Positions 1 through 18,149 of a DNA stretch of 64,000 nucleotides are shown here, in pieces (the first letter of the stretch is position 1; each line of letters begins with the position of its first letter). Source of the stretch: Cristatella mucedo (lineage: Eukaryota > Bryozoa > Phylactolaemata > Cristatellidae); assembly GCA_009760855.2 (NCBI GenBank), contig WPIO01000062.1:1770001-1834000 (forward strand), read 5' to 3'. The position numbers and the translations under genes were made by a program. Under the pieces are notes generated by a model, which ran no database searches, was not told the DNA's origin, and worked only from the letters and a program-made list of their open reading frames with translations.

Positions 1-26
1 TTGACTATTTATCGCATTGGTGAGCT

Positions 27-195
27 GTGATGGCACACTAGGTCAGGTGGTTGGTTTCACGACCTTGGTCCCGAGGTCGTGGGTTCCAATCCTGAAGTGG
101 GCGATCCTTTATTGCCGCTGCTGCAAGCAGTGGCAATAGCCGTTAAGGCTCTTCTGTCGCTGCACAAAAAAGGCTGTTAAATCAGCTACTATTTA
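27..195 (+). repeat. tRNA-derived SINE (family SINE1)
   Basis: The head resembles a tRNA gene: an A-box-like stretch near 33-50 and a B-box-like GGGTTCCAATCC near 81-92. A body follows (gcgatcctttattgcc, then a gcaagcagtggcaatagcc stretch), then a tail ending in ggctgttaaatcagct. The same order recurs at 25030-25206, 47132-47305, 56750-56930 and in the split copy at 47876-47976 plus 53534-53585, which is why I call it a family. It lies upstream of the PGGHG exons, probably in an intron. Confidence 0.75.
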
Positions 196-1018
196 CCGAT
201 TCTGCGGCAGGAAACAATGATTAACAAAAATGGCTGTATAGTTCATATCACCTCTACGGTGCTATAGGGGGACTATGCATAAGCGTACGTGCATGGGTGC
301 TACTATGTATGTTCCTTCACAGCAACGATTTTGATTTGTGGCCATCTTTTTGTGAACGGCTGCTTGTTTGAGGATTCAAAGATGGGCACCTACGTACAGG
401 ATCTATGTAGCTACTCAGGGTAGCCTGTTTGCTGGTGCGATTAAGTTTGCTTTCGGTATCGTGCGCATTATAGAAAGAAGCTACACAATTCAGTACAATT
501 AGCAGGAAACGTTCAGTCTGCTTTCCGTCCCACATGCTGGATTGAAAGACGCTGACACCTTCGGCATAATTTGACCCCTAGTACCTTAGGGCACAGAATG
601 CATCAGCCTACACTGTGGGCCATTGGATAGAGCAGACGACGAACCGTTTGCTTGTCCTTTGTAAGCTTATGCGTGCTGGCCTACACTGTACAGGTTATTA
701 CTAACCAATTGATGTGCTTCCTTCCAGCATACGTAAAGTGCCTAGAGAGAGATGTAGTTTTCTTAGGGCGCCGTATGACGGCAGGGTGTATGCTCGAGTG
801 CATGCATGCTGTCGAATTCAAGCTAATGGATCGAAGCACACGGCGGTGCTTCACAACTCATGACAGAGTTCACGGTCGTGAAAGTCAAATAAACGTGCGC
901 TGGGTGATAAAATGCCGGTTTGCTCTGCCACTATGGGGGAGGGTGGTGGTGGCCAGGTGGCCGTGCTGCTATTGATTTGCTTTAGATCGCCACGCTTTCC
1001 CACCGTGCACATTTGCAG
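196..1018. other. No gene recognised; probable intron of PGGHG
   Basis: No coding exon or repeat is recognisable here. The stretch ends with the splice acceptor of the PGGHG exon (tttgcag at 1012-1018). Confidence 0.5.
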
Positions 1019-1220
1019 GTCTGGTGCGAAGAGCCACAGGGTCGAGGAGCTGTCAACTTCATCACCGGGATGGGCGGCTTCCTGCAGGCAGTGCTCTTCG
1101 GCTACGGCGGTGTGCGGCTGCTGTGCGACAAGCTCACCGTGGACCCGCAGCTGCCACCAGCAGTCCACAAGATCTGCATCTCCGGTGCGTGAGCGGCCGA
1201 CTCGTCGAGCTGTCTTTGTG

Positions 1221-1270
<50 letters not shown>

Positions 1271-1498
1271 TGCTCTCTTTTTTCTCTTTGAACGGCTCTG
1301 GGTCAGCCTACGTGCTCGTTTTCATAGCTGCTGCTCTGCCCTCATGCTCCGACAGCAGTTCATCGGTGAGAGTCTCGCTGGTGAGAGTGCTGATTCCAGT
1401 CTTGCTCTCGCGTGCTAAATGTGCTACATGTGTAGGTGCCCGTGTGTGTATGTATGTGCCGGTGAGTGTGCGTGTTGTGTGTGTGTATGGTATGTGCC

Positions 1499-1581
<83 letters not shown>

Positions 1582-1988
1582 ATACAGACAATGCTTGGTG
1601 AGTTAGGCTGGCCGCCTCCGGTTTTCACGGTTTGACCTGAAAAGATCATGCCAATGGGGCTCGAATCGGTCAAGACACACTTAAGTGTGTGCACTTGTGT
1701 GTGGAAGCAAATAAATGTCAGTGCGCTTGAGAATTGAAAGCCTGTGAGGTGCATTGTGCTCGACTGGCGACTGCCGGATGCCAAAATATTTCCTTGGCAG
1801 GTCTCGACTACCGAGCCCACTCACTCGACATCGTGATCGAAGATGGAACGATGACCATCATCAAGACCACTGCTGGTCCACCCGAGCTGACTCTTTACCA
1901 GCCCTCGGTCGGTGGCCTCGATTACAAACTTCCTACCAAAGTGCCCGTCACGGTACCACGTGGACCTGGAGCAATTGTCGCCAGTTGA
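1019..1988 (+). CDS. PGGHG: Protein-glucosylgalactosylhydroxylysine glucosidase, last two exons
   Basis: Two exons encode the C-terminal part of a GH65-type glucosidase that removes glucose from glucosylgalactosyl-hydroxylysine in collagen. Exon 1019-1184 begins VWCEEPQGRGAVNFITGMGG and continues with FLQAVLFGYGG, the hallmark stretch near the C-terminus of this family. It ends in phase 1 at a GTGCGT donor. Exon 1801-1988 follows a tttccttggcag acceptor and encodes about 62 residues ending PRGPGAIVAS before the stop. Joining them gives an uninterrupted frame (ISG-LDYRAHSL). The intron carries CT and GT microsatellites. Upstream exons, including the catalytic part, lie outside the window. The final segment is the less conserved C-terminal beta-sandwich. 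The assignment rests on remembered family sequence, not a search. Confidence 0.8.
1219..1278. repeat. (CT)n microsatellite
   Basis: About 60 bases of nearly pure CT within the last PGGHG intron, just downstream of the exon donor. Confidence 0.9.
1499..1580. repeat. (GT)n microsatellite
   Basis: About 41 uninterrupted GT units in the last PGGHG intron. Confidence 0.95.
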
Positions 1989-3390
1989 AATCTCATCGTC
2001 TCGGGTGTTTCGTTGTTGCCAAAGTTTTTCGGTGGTCACGGTTGATCACGTGCAGCATTCAAAGTGCTGCTGCAAAATGCAGTGCCACGTGCCATGCCTT
2101 TAGGGAAGCACAGACTGCAGTTGCTGAAGCAAGCATGAGATAGAACGCTTAGTAGTTTGCTTTTGGTGAATGACTAGTGCACACGGTTGTCTTCGTACAT
2201 AGTAGCTCACAGCAGCTGCTGCTCGCGTAGGTACCGTGGTGATCATGCCATGCACGCACACATACGTTTGATTTGAGGTTGAGTCTGCTGCTGGCTGCAT
2301 TTTAGTCTGCTGTAGTCAAAGGCTTGTATTTTCTGGCTGTGTCCGGCAAGCAGTTGCATTGCATATACCAGCTGGTGCTTTTACTGTTAGTTACTGTGGG
2401 GGTAATTCAGCACCTCCGAGTGAAGAACGCACCATGTCATCCGAATCTCTCATGATATCCAACCCCTCCTATGTCAGAATCCAGTGCGAGTGATTTTGCC
2501 GATGCCACTGGCCCTCAGTCCGAGCTGAGTCAGAGAACTATAGCAAGGCTTTGCTGAGATCAATGAAATAGTAGCTTTGTCGGGCAGTTTGTCTAGTCGC
2601 AGTGCCTGGTGCAATGGCAATATGATAGAATGGCGTGGCCGTACTCGCCTGTGCCGACTTTGGTGCTTTTGGCCGTTCACACCTGTACCGACTTTGTTGC
2701 TTTGCTGCGGGCTACTGCTAGCACATCCAGCCTGAGTCGAGGCGGCCAATGGTTCGTGGACTCCAGTCGTCGGGCGACTCCTTATCAAACTGCCGTACAA
2801 ACGGTCTGCACTGCTTTGTCTTAGCCCATAAATGAGTCATTCGATCAGCTAATATTTAATGTACTTGTCATTCTTACATCATTTAAATTTAATAGATGTA
2901 CTGCTTTGTTGTTTTTAGCGGTCGTCTTGATTTAGCAGCATCGAGAGTTACAAGTGCAAAAGGTGAGCAGAAATCAAGTATAGCCTAAATCAGATTGCGA
3001 GCTACCACATCTTGAGGGCTTCTGATTTGCCTCACGAAAGGAGACCAACTAGCTCCTGCCGATCCTAAGAGGCGTTTCGGGCAACATTGTCACCAAGTAC
3101 CCACCTGACTTTTTTGTATCGGCTCAAGTGGCATGGGCGTAGCCAGAGGCATGTGTTAAAGCGAGGGGATACACCTTCGCCTCGGCAAAACAAGTTAATC
3201 AAAGAAGACTGCTGGCTCAGAAGAGACTGACCGTTCGGTTTAGGTCGGTTGTCGCCCATTGGTCCCAATAGGTATAATCTCGGCTCAGCGACCATTAGCT
3301 TTTGGACGCACTGGCACTCCGGGTGTAACCGAGATTCTGGCCCGGTCGCTTCCCTATTGGTGGTTTTGCATCCGGCGGTATTTTAGGCTC

Positions 3391-3393
<3 letters not shown>
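1989..3393. other. Intergenic; nothing recognised
   Basis: 3' flank of PGGHG. I see no AATAAA signal close to the stop, no clear coding exon and no recognisable repeat. Confidence 0.45.

Positions 3394-3450
<57 letters not shown>
3394..3450 (+). repeat. (CTG)19 trinucleotide repeat
   Basis: 19 perfect CTG units (CAG on the other strand). Open frames run through it on both strands (poly-Leu on +, poly-Ala on -). Neither frame resembles a known protein, so I do not call a gene. Confidence 0.95.
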
Positions 3451-5039
3451 AGCTCGTGGCGATGCCTTCCTGGGGGATTCCTTTGGATCGCTCGAGCAAG
3501 ACTCCCATCAAGGAAATCCAACTGCATGTCAGAAGCCTCTGCTTACTCCTGCCTGCCTTCGAAAAGCAGAGGTGGCGGTCCGTGTTCGCATGTGAAGGAG
3601 GAGCAGGAGGAGGAAATTCCATTCAGCTGCGACGCAGGCAGCTACGACGTCTACGACGCGTTCTCTTGGATGACCGTCGGTTAACGCTGAATGCCTGCCA
3701 GGACGATCGAATTTCAAAATTCAACTTAAAATCCGTCGGAGCATCGTACCTACTGTGACGATCCTCCAAAAGCATGGGACTCACAACTGACTACTATTAT
3801 GCTATCCTCCTGATTTGACGACATTAAAAAAAAAAGCTAAAAACCTACCTGTTCCTGACGGCCATTGCTCCGTCGAGTGAATTGCCCCTTGTGTGCTTGT
3901 ACGTTCTTAAAGTCTGTACATTGCGACTAACCAATTCTCTTTCACCAAATTCAAAATGCTGAGAGATTTGGTAGTCTTGGGGCACTACAAAAATGTTTCA
4001 GCATCATTTTAGCTTCTATTATGGCCACAACGATTCCGCACACATTTGAAAAGGATGATTAATATCGTCTGAAAATACTAATATCGTGCAACCTGTATAA
4101 TTCACAACTAGAACACATGCTTCTGCAACAAGTGCCGTAGCAAGAGGGTAAAGCACGCTTCCTTTATACGGCCTCATTAACAGGCGAATGCACATTGAGC
4201 TGGCCTCGTGGCTAGGCCACAGAATGTATTTCGGCGCTCTTCCAGAGGTCTTACCGCCAACTTGTCTTCCCGTCAATGGGGGGGGGGGGTACAGATTGAG
4301 AAAAATGGAAGGGAGAGATATTCAGAGAGAAAGAGAGGCCGGGAAGGAGGAGAGACAGATCTAACGCGCGCACGCACACACACACACACATATATATATT
4401 TATTTATTTGTTTATTTATTTATAGGGAAGTAAGAGGGACGGAGGCAGGGAGAAGCACACCTGCAGAGCAGAAATGCAGACAAATAAATCGGTAAATAGA
4501 GAGAAAGCCAGGCAGAGAGGTCTGGCCACGCGCTCGACGGGCCGACTAGCCCTCCCCCCCCCCGTGACGCAGTTTCTGCTTGTGTGCATAGCCATTAGTT
4601 CCTTCAAGACTGAATTCTTTATGTAGCCTTTTGAACGGGTGACTGTCATTCGAAGCGTTCGGCGCGACAAAGTGGTCGCGCCGAACGCTTACTGACGTCA
4701 GTGATCGGTTTTAACCCGCACGCGAACGACGCTGCAGCAGATAAGTGAGCCGCAACGTGTGGCCTCTACAACTGTCCGTCGCCAAAGTGCCAGACTGCTA
4801 GCGTATGATCCCCCCCTATGCGAGCCGAGTGCAGGCAACTTTTTTGCATGTGAAAAGAGTTACTAGTTTCTGTTGTTCGCGCTGCTTAGTCGCATTACAA
4901 TAAATAGCAGCGAGTGGAAAAGTGGAAACACTGGAGCCCGCGGCGACAATAGAGGACCTTACGCAGATTGAATTGCTCTTCACGATTGCATGGGTTCAGA
5001 AAAAACAATGCAGCCAACAAGGTCAAACGCCGGCTGCCG
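3451..5039. other. Intergenic; simple repeats only
   Basis: It holds a 12-base G run (4278-4289), a short CA/TA microsatellite (about 4373-4400), a 10-base C run (4554-4563) and otherwise no recognisable gene. Confidence 0.45.
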
Positions 5040-5649
5040 CCTAGCCTGGCCAGCTGGGCGCTGGATTGACGCGCGCGCGCGCGAGTTCGCGAAGAGAGTC
5101 TCGTCTGGCCAGCTCTTTGATCTGACGCGAGACCGGACCTAGAGACCGCGAGTCTCGCTCGGACCGGGTACCGCTCGGAGGGGAATTCAAGGCCGTGCAC
5201 CTCCGGCCGGCCGGCCGCACTACGCATCCGCCCGGTAGGTGCAATCGGCGCCGCGCATTCTGCTGCGCCGTCGCCGCGTCGAAAATACGCGCTCGCTTTT
5301 CGTCGACCGCTCAGCTGCGCTTGCGGCCTATCGCATTGGGCCGCACGGACCGCCGCGCGGCGGCGGCCGCGCGCGCACGTGCCTCGCGCGGCCGCCGCAC
5401 GCTCTCCACTCTCGCCGCCGCCGCATCGCCGCCTGCCGGTAACTCGCGACGGCGGCGACCGAGCGCCGCCCAGCCTGCAGCGCCGAGAGCTCGCGCGTCG
5501 CTGCAGCGCCGACGCGCAGACGACGCGCAGAGCAGACGACGCGAGGGCGGGAGCGAGCGGCGCCAGCCGGGCGCAGAAGACCGCCGTACCAGAGAGCTGC
5601 TCCGTCGGGCTAGAGAGCTCTCGCCGGTTCGCCGCCCGCGCCTGCTACC

Positions 5650-11320
<5,671 letters not shown>

Positions 11321-13686
11321 CTGCACTCTAGCTGCAGCTCGAGGGCGAGCAGCCGAGGTGCCATCGACGATCGGCCTAGACCTCGGAGACCTACGTACTC
11401 GGCGCGCGGCGGAGAGCTTTCGCGCGGGCTTTTTTCGTGAAGCGAACCCACCGCCGACGGTCAATAGTGCACACAGCACAGCACAGCGCCGGACGGACGG
11501 AGGGACGGACGGACGGACGGAGGGGGGCGCTTGCCCATCTCAACTTCGCGGCTCGCCTGCTAAGCCTGCTAAGAGCGAACGATGGGAGCGACGTGCGAGC
11601 CTTGCCGTAGCCGCAGACAATCGACAGCGGGCAGCCATTCGTCGTCGAGCTAGCTTGCACGCTCTGTGCGTTGACTCGTTACGGTTCATCTGTCAGATGC
11701 TGTCCTCATCGATGACAGCACAAAAGCATAATCTCTTTGCGTTGCTATTCACAAAGTGGACAATCTTGTTTGAATTATTCGGGCATCGCGTGAATTCTAG
11801 GTGGCACAACCTTTGGAGCTCCCGGATGCAACCGAGACACTGCTTCCCTGTCGTATGTTGATTCATACCTGTATGTAGGAGCGCATGAACATTATATGAG
11901 ACAGCAGGAGACGGGACCAGGGACTTTCCACTGTTCGGGCGTGCCCAAGTAGACGGTTTTTGCAGGTAACTGCTTATGAGGCTGCTTAGGTGAGTGAACA
12001 AACAAAGTGTAGGTGCGTGCACCGTTGTTTCTCTGGAAATCTCATACAAAAAACTTCAGCTCACAAATTAATCTAAAAATAAAAGAGTTGCTGGACCGGC
12101 AAGCAGAAATTTCAAAGCACTGCTATCTTATAGCTGTCGAAACGCAACGTAGTGTTTTGTTTGTCTTCCAATGGCCATAGACTGTATTTCGAGATTCGTT
12201 CTGGGATGTATTTATCCGTAATTTTTTCAAGGGGATTGAACCACCGAGACCTTGATATTGGTGCCATCATGGAACTATTGGGGTTGGCATTGAATGGCTA
12301 TGCGTCCATTGCCGCGACGCCGGCTCAGCCCTAGCGCTGCAGCCAGTTCCTAACATAAAAATAACAAACTAATACTGCAGATATTTGATTAGGTTCCAAT
12401 CTGTAGCCCTTTTTCTGATCCCGAAAGGGTCATTACTTTCGATAAAAGTTAACGATAAAAATAAGTTATTTCTCGTGAAGAAAAAGGCGTCCGATAGCAT
12501 AAAAACTACTGCGAGTAGGGTGACACGAATCTTTATCACCGAGTCATCGACAGTCTTAATTGATTCGAAACAGTTTATAGACGGTGACTCCATCCTGACT
12601 GCAAGGCTCTGTCAGCTGTCTGTCGGCCTCCAGGTCTCTGGATTGTGACTGCTCTTTTAGTACCAATGCATGCTACTGATAGCATTCAGACTTGTTTGCA
12701 AGGCTTCGTCACGGTTTCCAAATTCAGCTGCATCTCCAGCTACCTACGAACCGCATCGCTCCTTGTCAATAAACGCCGATTAATGCTGCCGGCCGTTTTT
12801 AGGACAAGCCGATTAGCAGCCTTTGTACGCGACTTCATGCTGGCGTCTACATTCTTAGTCAAACGAAAGGGAAAGTGGCCGCTGCATCCTAAGGTGAATA
12901 CGGGAATGGTTGACATTTAAACTAAACTAATGGAACTTCTCGAACGAGCTCCCTTTTGCGTCCCAGTGGCGGAGCGTGTGAGCTGGTGTTGCTCTGGACT
13001 GGGGCGATACGTGCTGGACTGGGTAGCATCTAAGCGATTGTCCAATGCACGCGCGGACGGCAAGTTCGAGTCCACAGCTGTGCTGCTTCGGCGGATCAAA
13101 GGGTGACGTATCGACTCCAAAAAACGAGCGAAAAACTTGTGGAAAGTCGCTACTTTCTCTAAGCTACTCTCGGAGAGTTGTCAGAACCTATAAGGCTGTA
13201 GCCGAGTTCCAGGGGTCCAAGGCTAGTTCCCGCCAAACCCCGCTACACTCCGGCCACGCTGCCGCTCGCCATGCCGCTGAACCAGGGTAAGACGAGCGGC
13301 CGTCAGTTTAAACCTCTTTATAATAACAACTCATGCGCCAACAACAACAGGGGAACTAAACAAGTCTACAGGGAGGGTCATAAACAAAGTACACTCTAGG
13401 GGCGCCAGACGACGCAGCAAGCGAGAACAAACGTGTTAGTAGGTCAGTCGGCTTCCACCGTCGCACCATCGCCGGCCTCCGTCCCACCAGTACAAGCATA
13501 CGCTGTACAAGTACCGGCTAGCTGAGTATTCTGGGATAGACGGAGCAGACGTCCGCAACAGTTGAGAGCTTCCACAGAAAGACGCCAACACACGGGGGGG
13601 GGGGTCACGAACATGCTACACGGGGAACGAGGAATATACAGGTCTCAACAACGAGCGCGCTATCCAGCTCCGCTCGGGCCTTAAGC
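11321..13686. other. Intergenic; nothing firmly recognised
   Basis: It starts with GC-rich 3' flank, including a (GGAC)n stretch at about 11490-11522. An 87-codon + frame at 12385-12648 and a GC-rich piece at 13330-13680 with an 11-base G run (13594-13604) look like fragments of mobile elements, but I recognise no domain. Confidence 0.4.
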
Positions 13687-13960
13687 AAAGTTAATCACTC
13701 CAGAGAGTCAGCATTGCTTAGGGTATACAACGACCTACTTAGGAATGCAGACATGGGTAGAGTGCCTCTGCTTGTTTTGCTCGATCTTTCGGCAGCTTTT
13801 GATACTATCGGTCTCCAAGTTTTTCTAGAGCGCCTCTCATCTCGCCTGGGCATCACTGGCACTGCTCTGCAAGTGCATTATTATTATTCTTATTTATTAT
13901 TATTTGTATTATTATTAGTATATTATTATTATTTATTTTATTTTATTATTACTCGTCGCC
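13687..13960 (+). mobile_element. LINE reverse-transcriptase fragment with ATT tract
   Basis: The + frame at about 13687-13878 reads NHSRESALLRVYNDLL and then LLVLLDLSAAFDTI, which is RT motif A with its catalytic Asp (LDLSAAFDT) as in L2/CR1 elements. Reading stops abruptly in an ATT-rich run at about 13876-13950, so the rest of the RT is missing. Confidence 0.75.
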
Positions 13961-14199
13961 TTGCGTGCGTGGCCGCATCGCCGAAGCACGCCTGCAACCA
14001 TCCAGGTCCATAGCTCGGCGAGACCGGGAGCCACCAACAGCACGACTTACTCGGCCAACTTCTCCTACCCCAGAGCCCCGGTGACCTCACGTCACCGTAC
14101 ATGCCGTAGGTCCCACCCCGGCCTAGCCGGTGACCCTTACCCTCATTATAGCCGCCCGGTCCCAGCCAACCAAACCTAGCCTGGGTACAAGGAAACTCA

Positions 14200-16047
14200 T
14201 ATAAGCTCTTTCAGAAGAAGCACTAGCAGCTGCATCCATTTTTGAGTTCTCCGACTGGTTCTTGATTTTAACCAACCATCTCAAATTCGATGGCTCTGTG
14301 GGCAATCTATTCGATTCAGTGTATTCTTCTGCTAGGTTTGTGCAGCCATGTTTTGACGCCACATTTGCAGAAATAGCTAATGCGCAGAAGCAGGAGTTCT
14401 CACTAGGCAAAGCCTTCATCCAGCATCCGTAAATTGGTTCGTAGGCCAATTAGGCGAACATTTTTCTGCACTGATGACACTGCTAGTATATAGGCTTTGA
14501 AAGTTAGGGTTGAAGAGGAGTCTCAGAAGCACTCCATAGCTTATAAAAAAAATTCTGCTCCGTATCACAAAATGACTCATGCCGAGGTCGTGAATGAAAT
14601 GAATACAGGCTCTTGTGCGTGTCAGGACTGGGGTATTGAACAATTGGAAAACGAAGTGGAAATGCATTTTCGTGGGCTGGTAATGAGGAAATGGAGGCGA
14701 TTTTAGCGAGGCTGATAGAACGGGTTGATGGAGAGAGAAATCAAGTTGCAGTGTACTTAACACACGTTGAAGGTTTACTGGCTCAGCCAGCGCCACGACT
14801 TAACCCCCAATGCAATCAAGATTAATATCTTGCTGCCAGTTTAAAGGGTTCGACCGTAACAGTCTTGGACGCTTGTCCTTATCTGATTAGGAAAATTGAC
14901 AAATTAGTCGGAATTCTGGAGGCCCGTTTAGGACTTGAAACAGGCGCAAACCAGTGTAACAAGGAGCTGTTAGGAGCGGTTTGGCGGAATTGCGAAAATA
15001 TCTGACACCCGACACCGAGACGCTAGTGAAAAGGCACACCCATTAGCCGGTGAAAGTTCGCTTCTGCCTTTCATCGTGGGGTTCTTTCAAAGAGCCTTGC
15101 AGGCTCCATCTCTTGTGCAGTATATATCGTTGAAAAAACCGTAGCACTCCAAGAAGTGTCGGGTAGAAGCTTTGAATTTGAGGAGAGGTGTAAAGGGTAC
15201 GAATCAAATAACAGAAGAGGTTAAGAAGTTCATAATAGAAGGGGGTAAATTGGAAACCAAATGTCCAAAAGGTTAACTGATCCTTAGATGGAGGCCAAGG
15301 CTCAGACTCAAGACTCAGACTCGCGACTTCCAGAAACAGCCATAACGCGCACGGGTCGTGTGATAGGCCAAGCCACTTGCTAATGACTTCGATACGGATG
15401 ACTCGAAACGGCTGGCCAGCAATGCAATTTGAAAAGGTCAATGTCTCTTGGTTCTCGTCTGCTGCACTCGGGTCAGTCTTTTTATCTTTTCAATGTTATC
15501 TTGCGTCGTTTGATCGCTGAGAACAGACAGTAATCCCAGGCTATCTAAAGAGAGCCAACAGTGCCATTTGTGGCACTCGTGGCAGAACCATTGGCACGTC
15601 GGATTCCGCCGCGTTGCTTCGCCGACGCGTCTGCCCTTCAGTCTCCTCCTCCTCTGCGCTTCTTCTGTGCGTGGATGCTGTGGTCGAACCGATTTGTTGT
15701 AGGTCAATCGATGCTGCGGCATGACAAGTGTTACCTGAAGATCTATCATGGAGGCTATTTCGACGGTCGTCGTCAGCAGCAGCAGTCGACGACCGATAGC
15801 GGGAGCCAGACGGCAGACTCGTCTACGACGTCGGCTCGACGGCTAGCAGCAAATGACGGCATGATGCTGCAACCAGCGTGAGGAGGGCGGCTCTAATCCA
15901 GCGTGACGCCCACTTCCGGAACACATCGGCTATCCAGTAGTACGTCTGGAGGCCAAATATTCAACTGACGCCCTCATAGGGGCTAGGATGCCACGAGGCT
16001 TACGAGCCATCAACTTTCGGAGGATGGACGTAGGTTTTAAGAGGGAA
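14200..16047 (+). mobile_element. Decayed gypsy-like LTR retrotransposon, internal part
   Basis: The frame 14826-15005 reads YLAASLKGSTVTVLDACP, then IRKIDKLVGILEARLGLETG, the pattern of Ty3/gypsy gag proteins (LAASLKG..A..VL, LV..LE.RFG). Upstream frames are broken. At 15760-15900 an S/T/R-rich frame resembles the low-complexity end of a pol polyprotein. It is followed by a purine tract (aagagggaa, about 16039-16047) directly before the LTR-like sequence. No intact protease, RT or integrase is visible, so the copy is dead. Confidence 0.45.
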
Positions 16048-16400
16048 TGTGCAATGCCCCGAGATTTTTAACTATGAGCTTGCCCGCTGACTTTGAACCG
16101 AGAACCGTCCACGAAATAACCGCGATAAGCTGATGTCTATGAGTAGCGCGATATATGATTATGTACAAAATGAGATTATAGTAGCAATACACAGGCAATT
16201 CCTGTCGCTTTTCATAATGCAGTGTTGCTGCTCGCACTGCCTGCTCGTTAGTGAGTGCTCTGTCTTTATCTTTTGGCGCATTGCGAGCGTCAGGTCTCGG
16301 CAATTGAATGCATCGTGGCGATACCCGAACTAGTGAGGGGGTCACGTGGTCATAATATAAGGGTTGGCATCAGTAGTTCATCCCGGTTTTGTAGCCTACA
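16048..16400 (+). repeat. Probable 3' LTR of the gypsy-like element
   Basis: It begins TGTGCAATGCCCC right after a polypurine tract and ends GTAGCCTACA, giving TG...CA ends over 353 bases. A TATA-like ataatataaggg stands near 16354. No second copy of this LTR is visible in the window. Confidence 0.4.
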
Positions 16401-16689
16401 GATCTGATTCAGAGCTAAGTTTCTAGCGACGGCTTTACTTTCGCTTCAGCTCTGATGGGGAAATACGGAATGCCTCGTCAGCTCCTCTGTAGGCTTGTTG
16501 GACCCCTTCCGAGACAGTAGCGATGCGGTTCGCTTGAATGCGCTCCTCCAGGCACGCCCCATTAGGATCTTCTCTGGAATAATTTAGCAAGACTCTGGAG
16601 GGCTTTATGCGCCCGCAAAACCTGGCATGCCAATAAGCTAAATCATGCATATGTCTTAAATATTTAGACGATCTTTACTTATTCTTTTT

Positions 16690-16880
16690 GGGACAGGGGT
16701 TAACGCGCTCGCCTTTAATGACTGCTCGCCTTTAATGGCAGTGCTCGCCTTTAATGGCAGTGCTCGCCTTTAATGAGGTCAAGGTAAATACAATTAATGA
16801 ACAAGGTCGTGGGCCAAAACCCGGCGACACGTATGAAGCGCCAGGATAAAGATTAAGTTCTTTTATTGCGCTACACGAAT
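16690..16880 (+). repeat. tRNA-derived SINE2 with internal 19-base expansion
   Basis: SINE2 head (ggggttaacgcgctcgcctt) and tail (aagcgccaggataaagattaagttctttta, with ttgcgct after it). Between them a 19-base unit, gctcgcctttaatggcagt, is repeated about four times (16706-16776), expanding the region between the A and B boxes. Confidence 0.6.
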
Positions 16881-17037
16881 TAATTGTGAATTATATTGTT
16901 ATCGGAGAGTGGAATATAAAGTGCCACAATACCGAAACAAGTCTCTCAAGCTTAATCGCACAATTTTGGTGTTTAAGTTACTAGTTACTAGTGAATAAAG
17001 ATTAAAATAATTAGCTAAAATTAATCCTTAAATATTG

Positions 17038-17095
17038 GTAATAATAATAATAATTCGATCTAATAGCCCCTCTGAGAGAAATAAATCTCGATCCT
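17038..17095 (-). repeat. LINE-A/SINE2-type 3' tail only
   Basis: The + strand reads taataataataataattcg, then tagcccctctgagagaaat and aaatctcg: a diverged reverse complement of the ATT-ended tail shared by LINE-A and SINE2. Confidence 0.45.
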
Positions 17096-17309
17096 GCTGC
17101 TACAACTCGCAAGAGAAACAACTAATGGTTATTGACATGCAAATTATTGAGCTTTGACAGCATGAAAAAGCACGCAAGTCTCGTGTTTAGACGAGCCTGC
17201 AAAGGCACGCTTGAAGACGCTTGAAGCCACTGGTTAGTAGGAGCTCTGGTAAGCAGTAGCAAACATAGAATCTGTCTATCTGTGTCTCCGTCTGTAACTC
17301 CGCAAATCC

Positions 17310-17590
17310 ACAAAGACTATGTAGGTGTTAAGCAGGAGGGTTTTGTAATGCATAACAACAGCCTAAGTGGCTTTCGGTACGCATTCGATAGCCAAAAGAC
17401 TTCATCTCACGCAACATAGAGAAAGTAGGAAGCATAGCTGAGTCTGGAGAGCAGTTGAGACAGTGAGCACACACAAACAGAAAAGACAAGTTCGCTAGAG
17501 TGTAAGCAAAGCTAATAGGAACAGATGCGTCTTTAAACTGAGTCTTTAATTGTGAAAAATCAATGCAGGCTGCGACCAAAGCCGGATAAG
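17310..17590 (-). mobile_element. L2/CR1-like LINE (LINE-B), 3' end
   Basis: Reverse complement of the 3' region also found at 21300-21480 and 24340-24510. Shared marks are the sequence for agcggctttcggt/cgcattc, the gcaggagggttttgtaatg stretch and the mirror of ctcaactgctctccagactc. Confidence 0.65.
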
Positions 17591-17595
17591 TTTAC

Positions 17596-18149
17596 CAGCC
17601 TTGCGGGTGATAAGTGGAGATTCCTGTTGTGCTATCTTAAATTCCCCTATCAACAGCTACGAGAGCCTTATATGCCAGTTGATCATGAGAAATCCAACAA
17701 AATTATAAAAACGTATCGTGATTTTGTTTGAGGTTTTTTAATTTCATCGTTGCATACTATACTTGGATCTGATCATGTGGTATCGCGACAGGTGAATCTG
17801 CAAACAGTAGGAGATTTATTTTGGGCTTGGGATCTCGAGCTTAACAGATTTCCGACCATCTGAGGCAAATGTGTCTATAAAAATCCGAGTTTTCTTATGG
17901 CGCATTAAGGAAGCCGAACTAACTCTTCTTGCCGCTCAAGATAATTGGACGATCAACTCAGGATAAGCGGGAAGAGTAGTTTATTAGCTAGTGGCCTTCA
18001 TTTTGCGTGCGCGATCAATGCCAGTAATTGTAGAGCGAATTAAAAATCTTTAAAAAAAGCGGAGGTTGACGTCTCTAAGCCTACTGCAATTAGGAACTCC
18101 ATATATCGAACTTCTCGCATCCAACCGTAGCTTAGAAGTTCTTCTAACA
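17596..18149. other. Intergenic; nothing recognised
   Basis: AT-leaning, no exon or known repeat. Confidence 0.4.

Noticed and set aside
1024-1635. 203-codon + frame ending in Val-Cys repeats
   Set aside because: It reads the PGGHG exon in the wrong frame and then a GT microsatellite.
15438-15749. Zinc-knuckle protein on the - strand (CQWFCHECHKWHC)
   Set aside because: The Cys/His spacing fits no knuckle pattern, and the frame lies antisense within the gypsy-like remnant.
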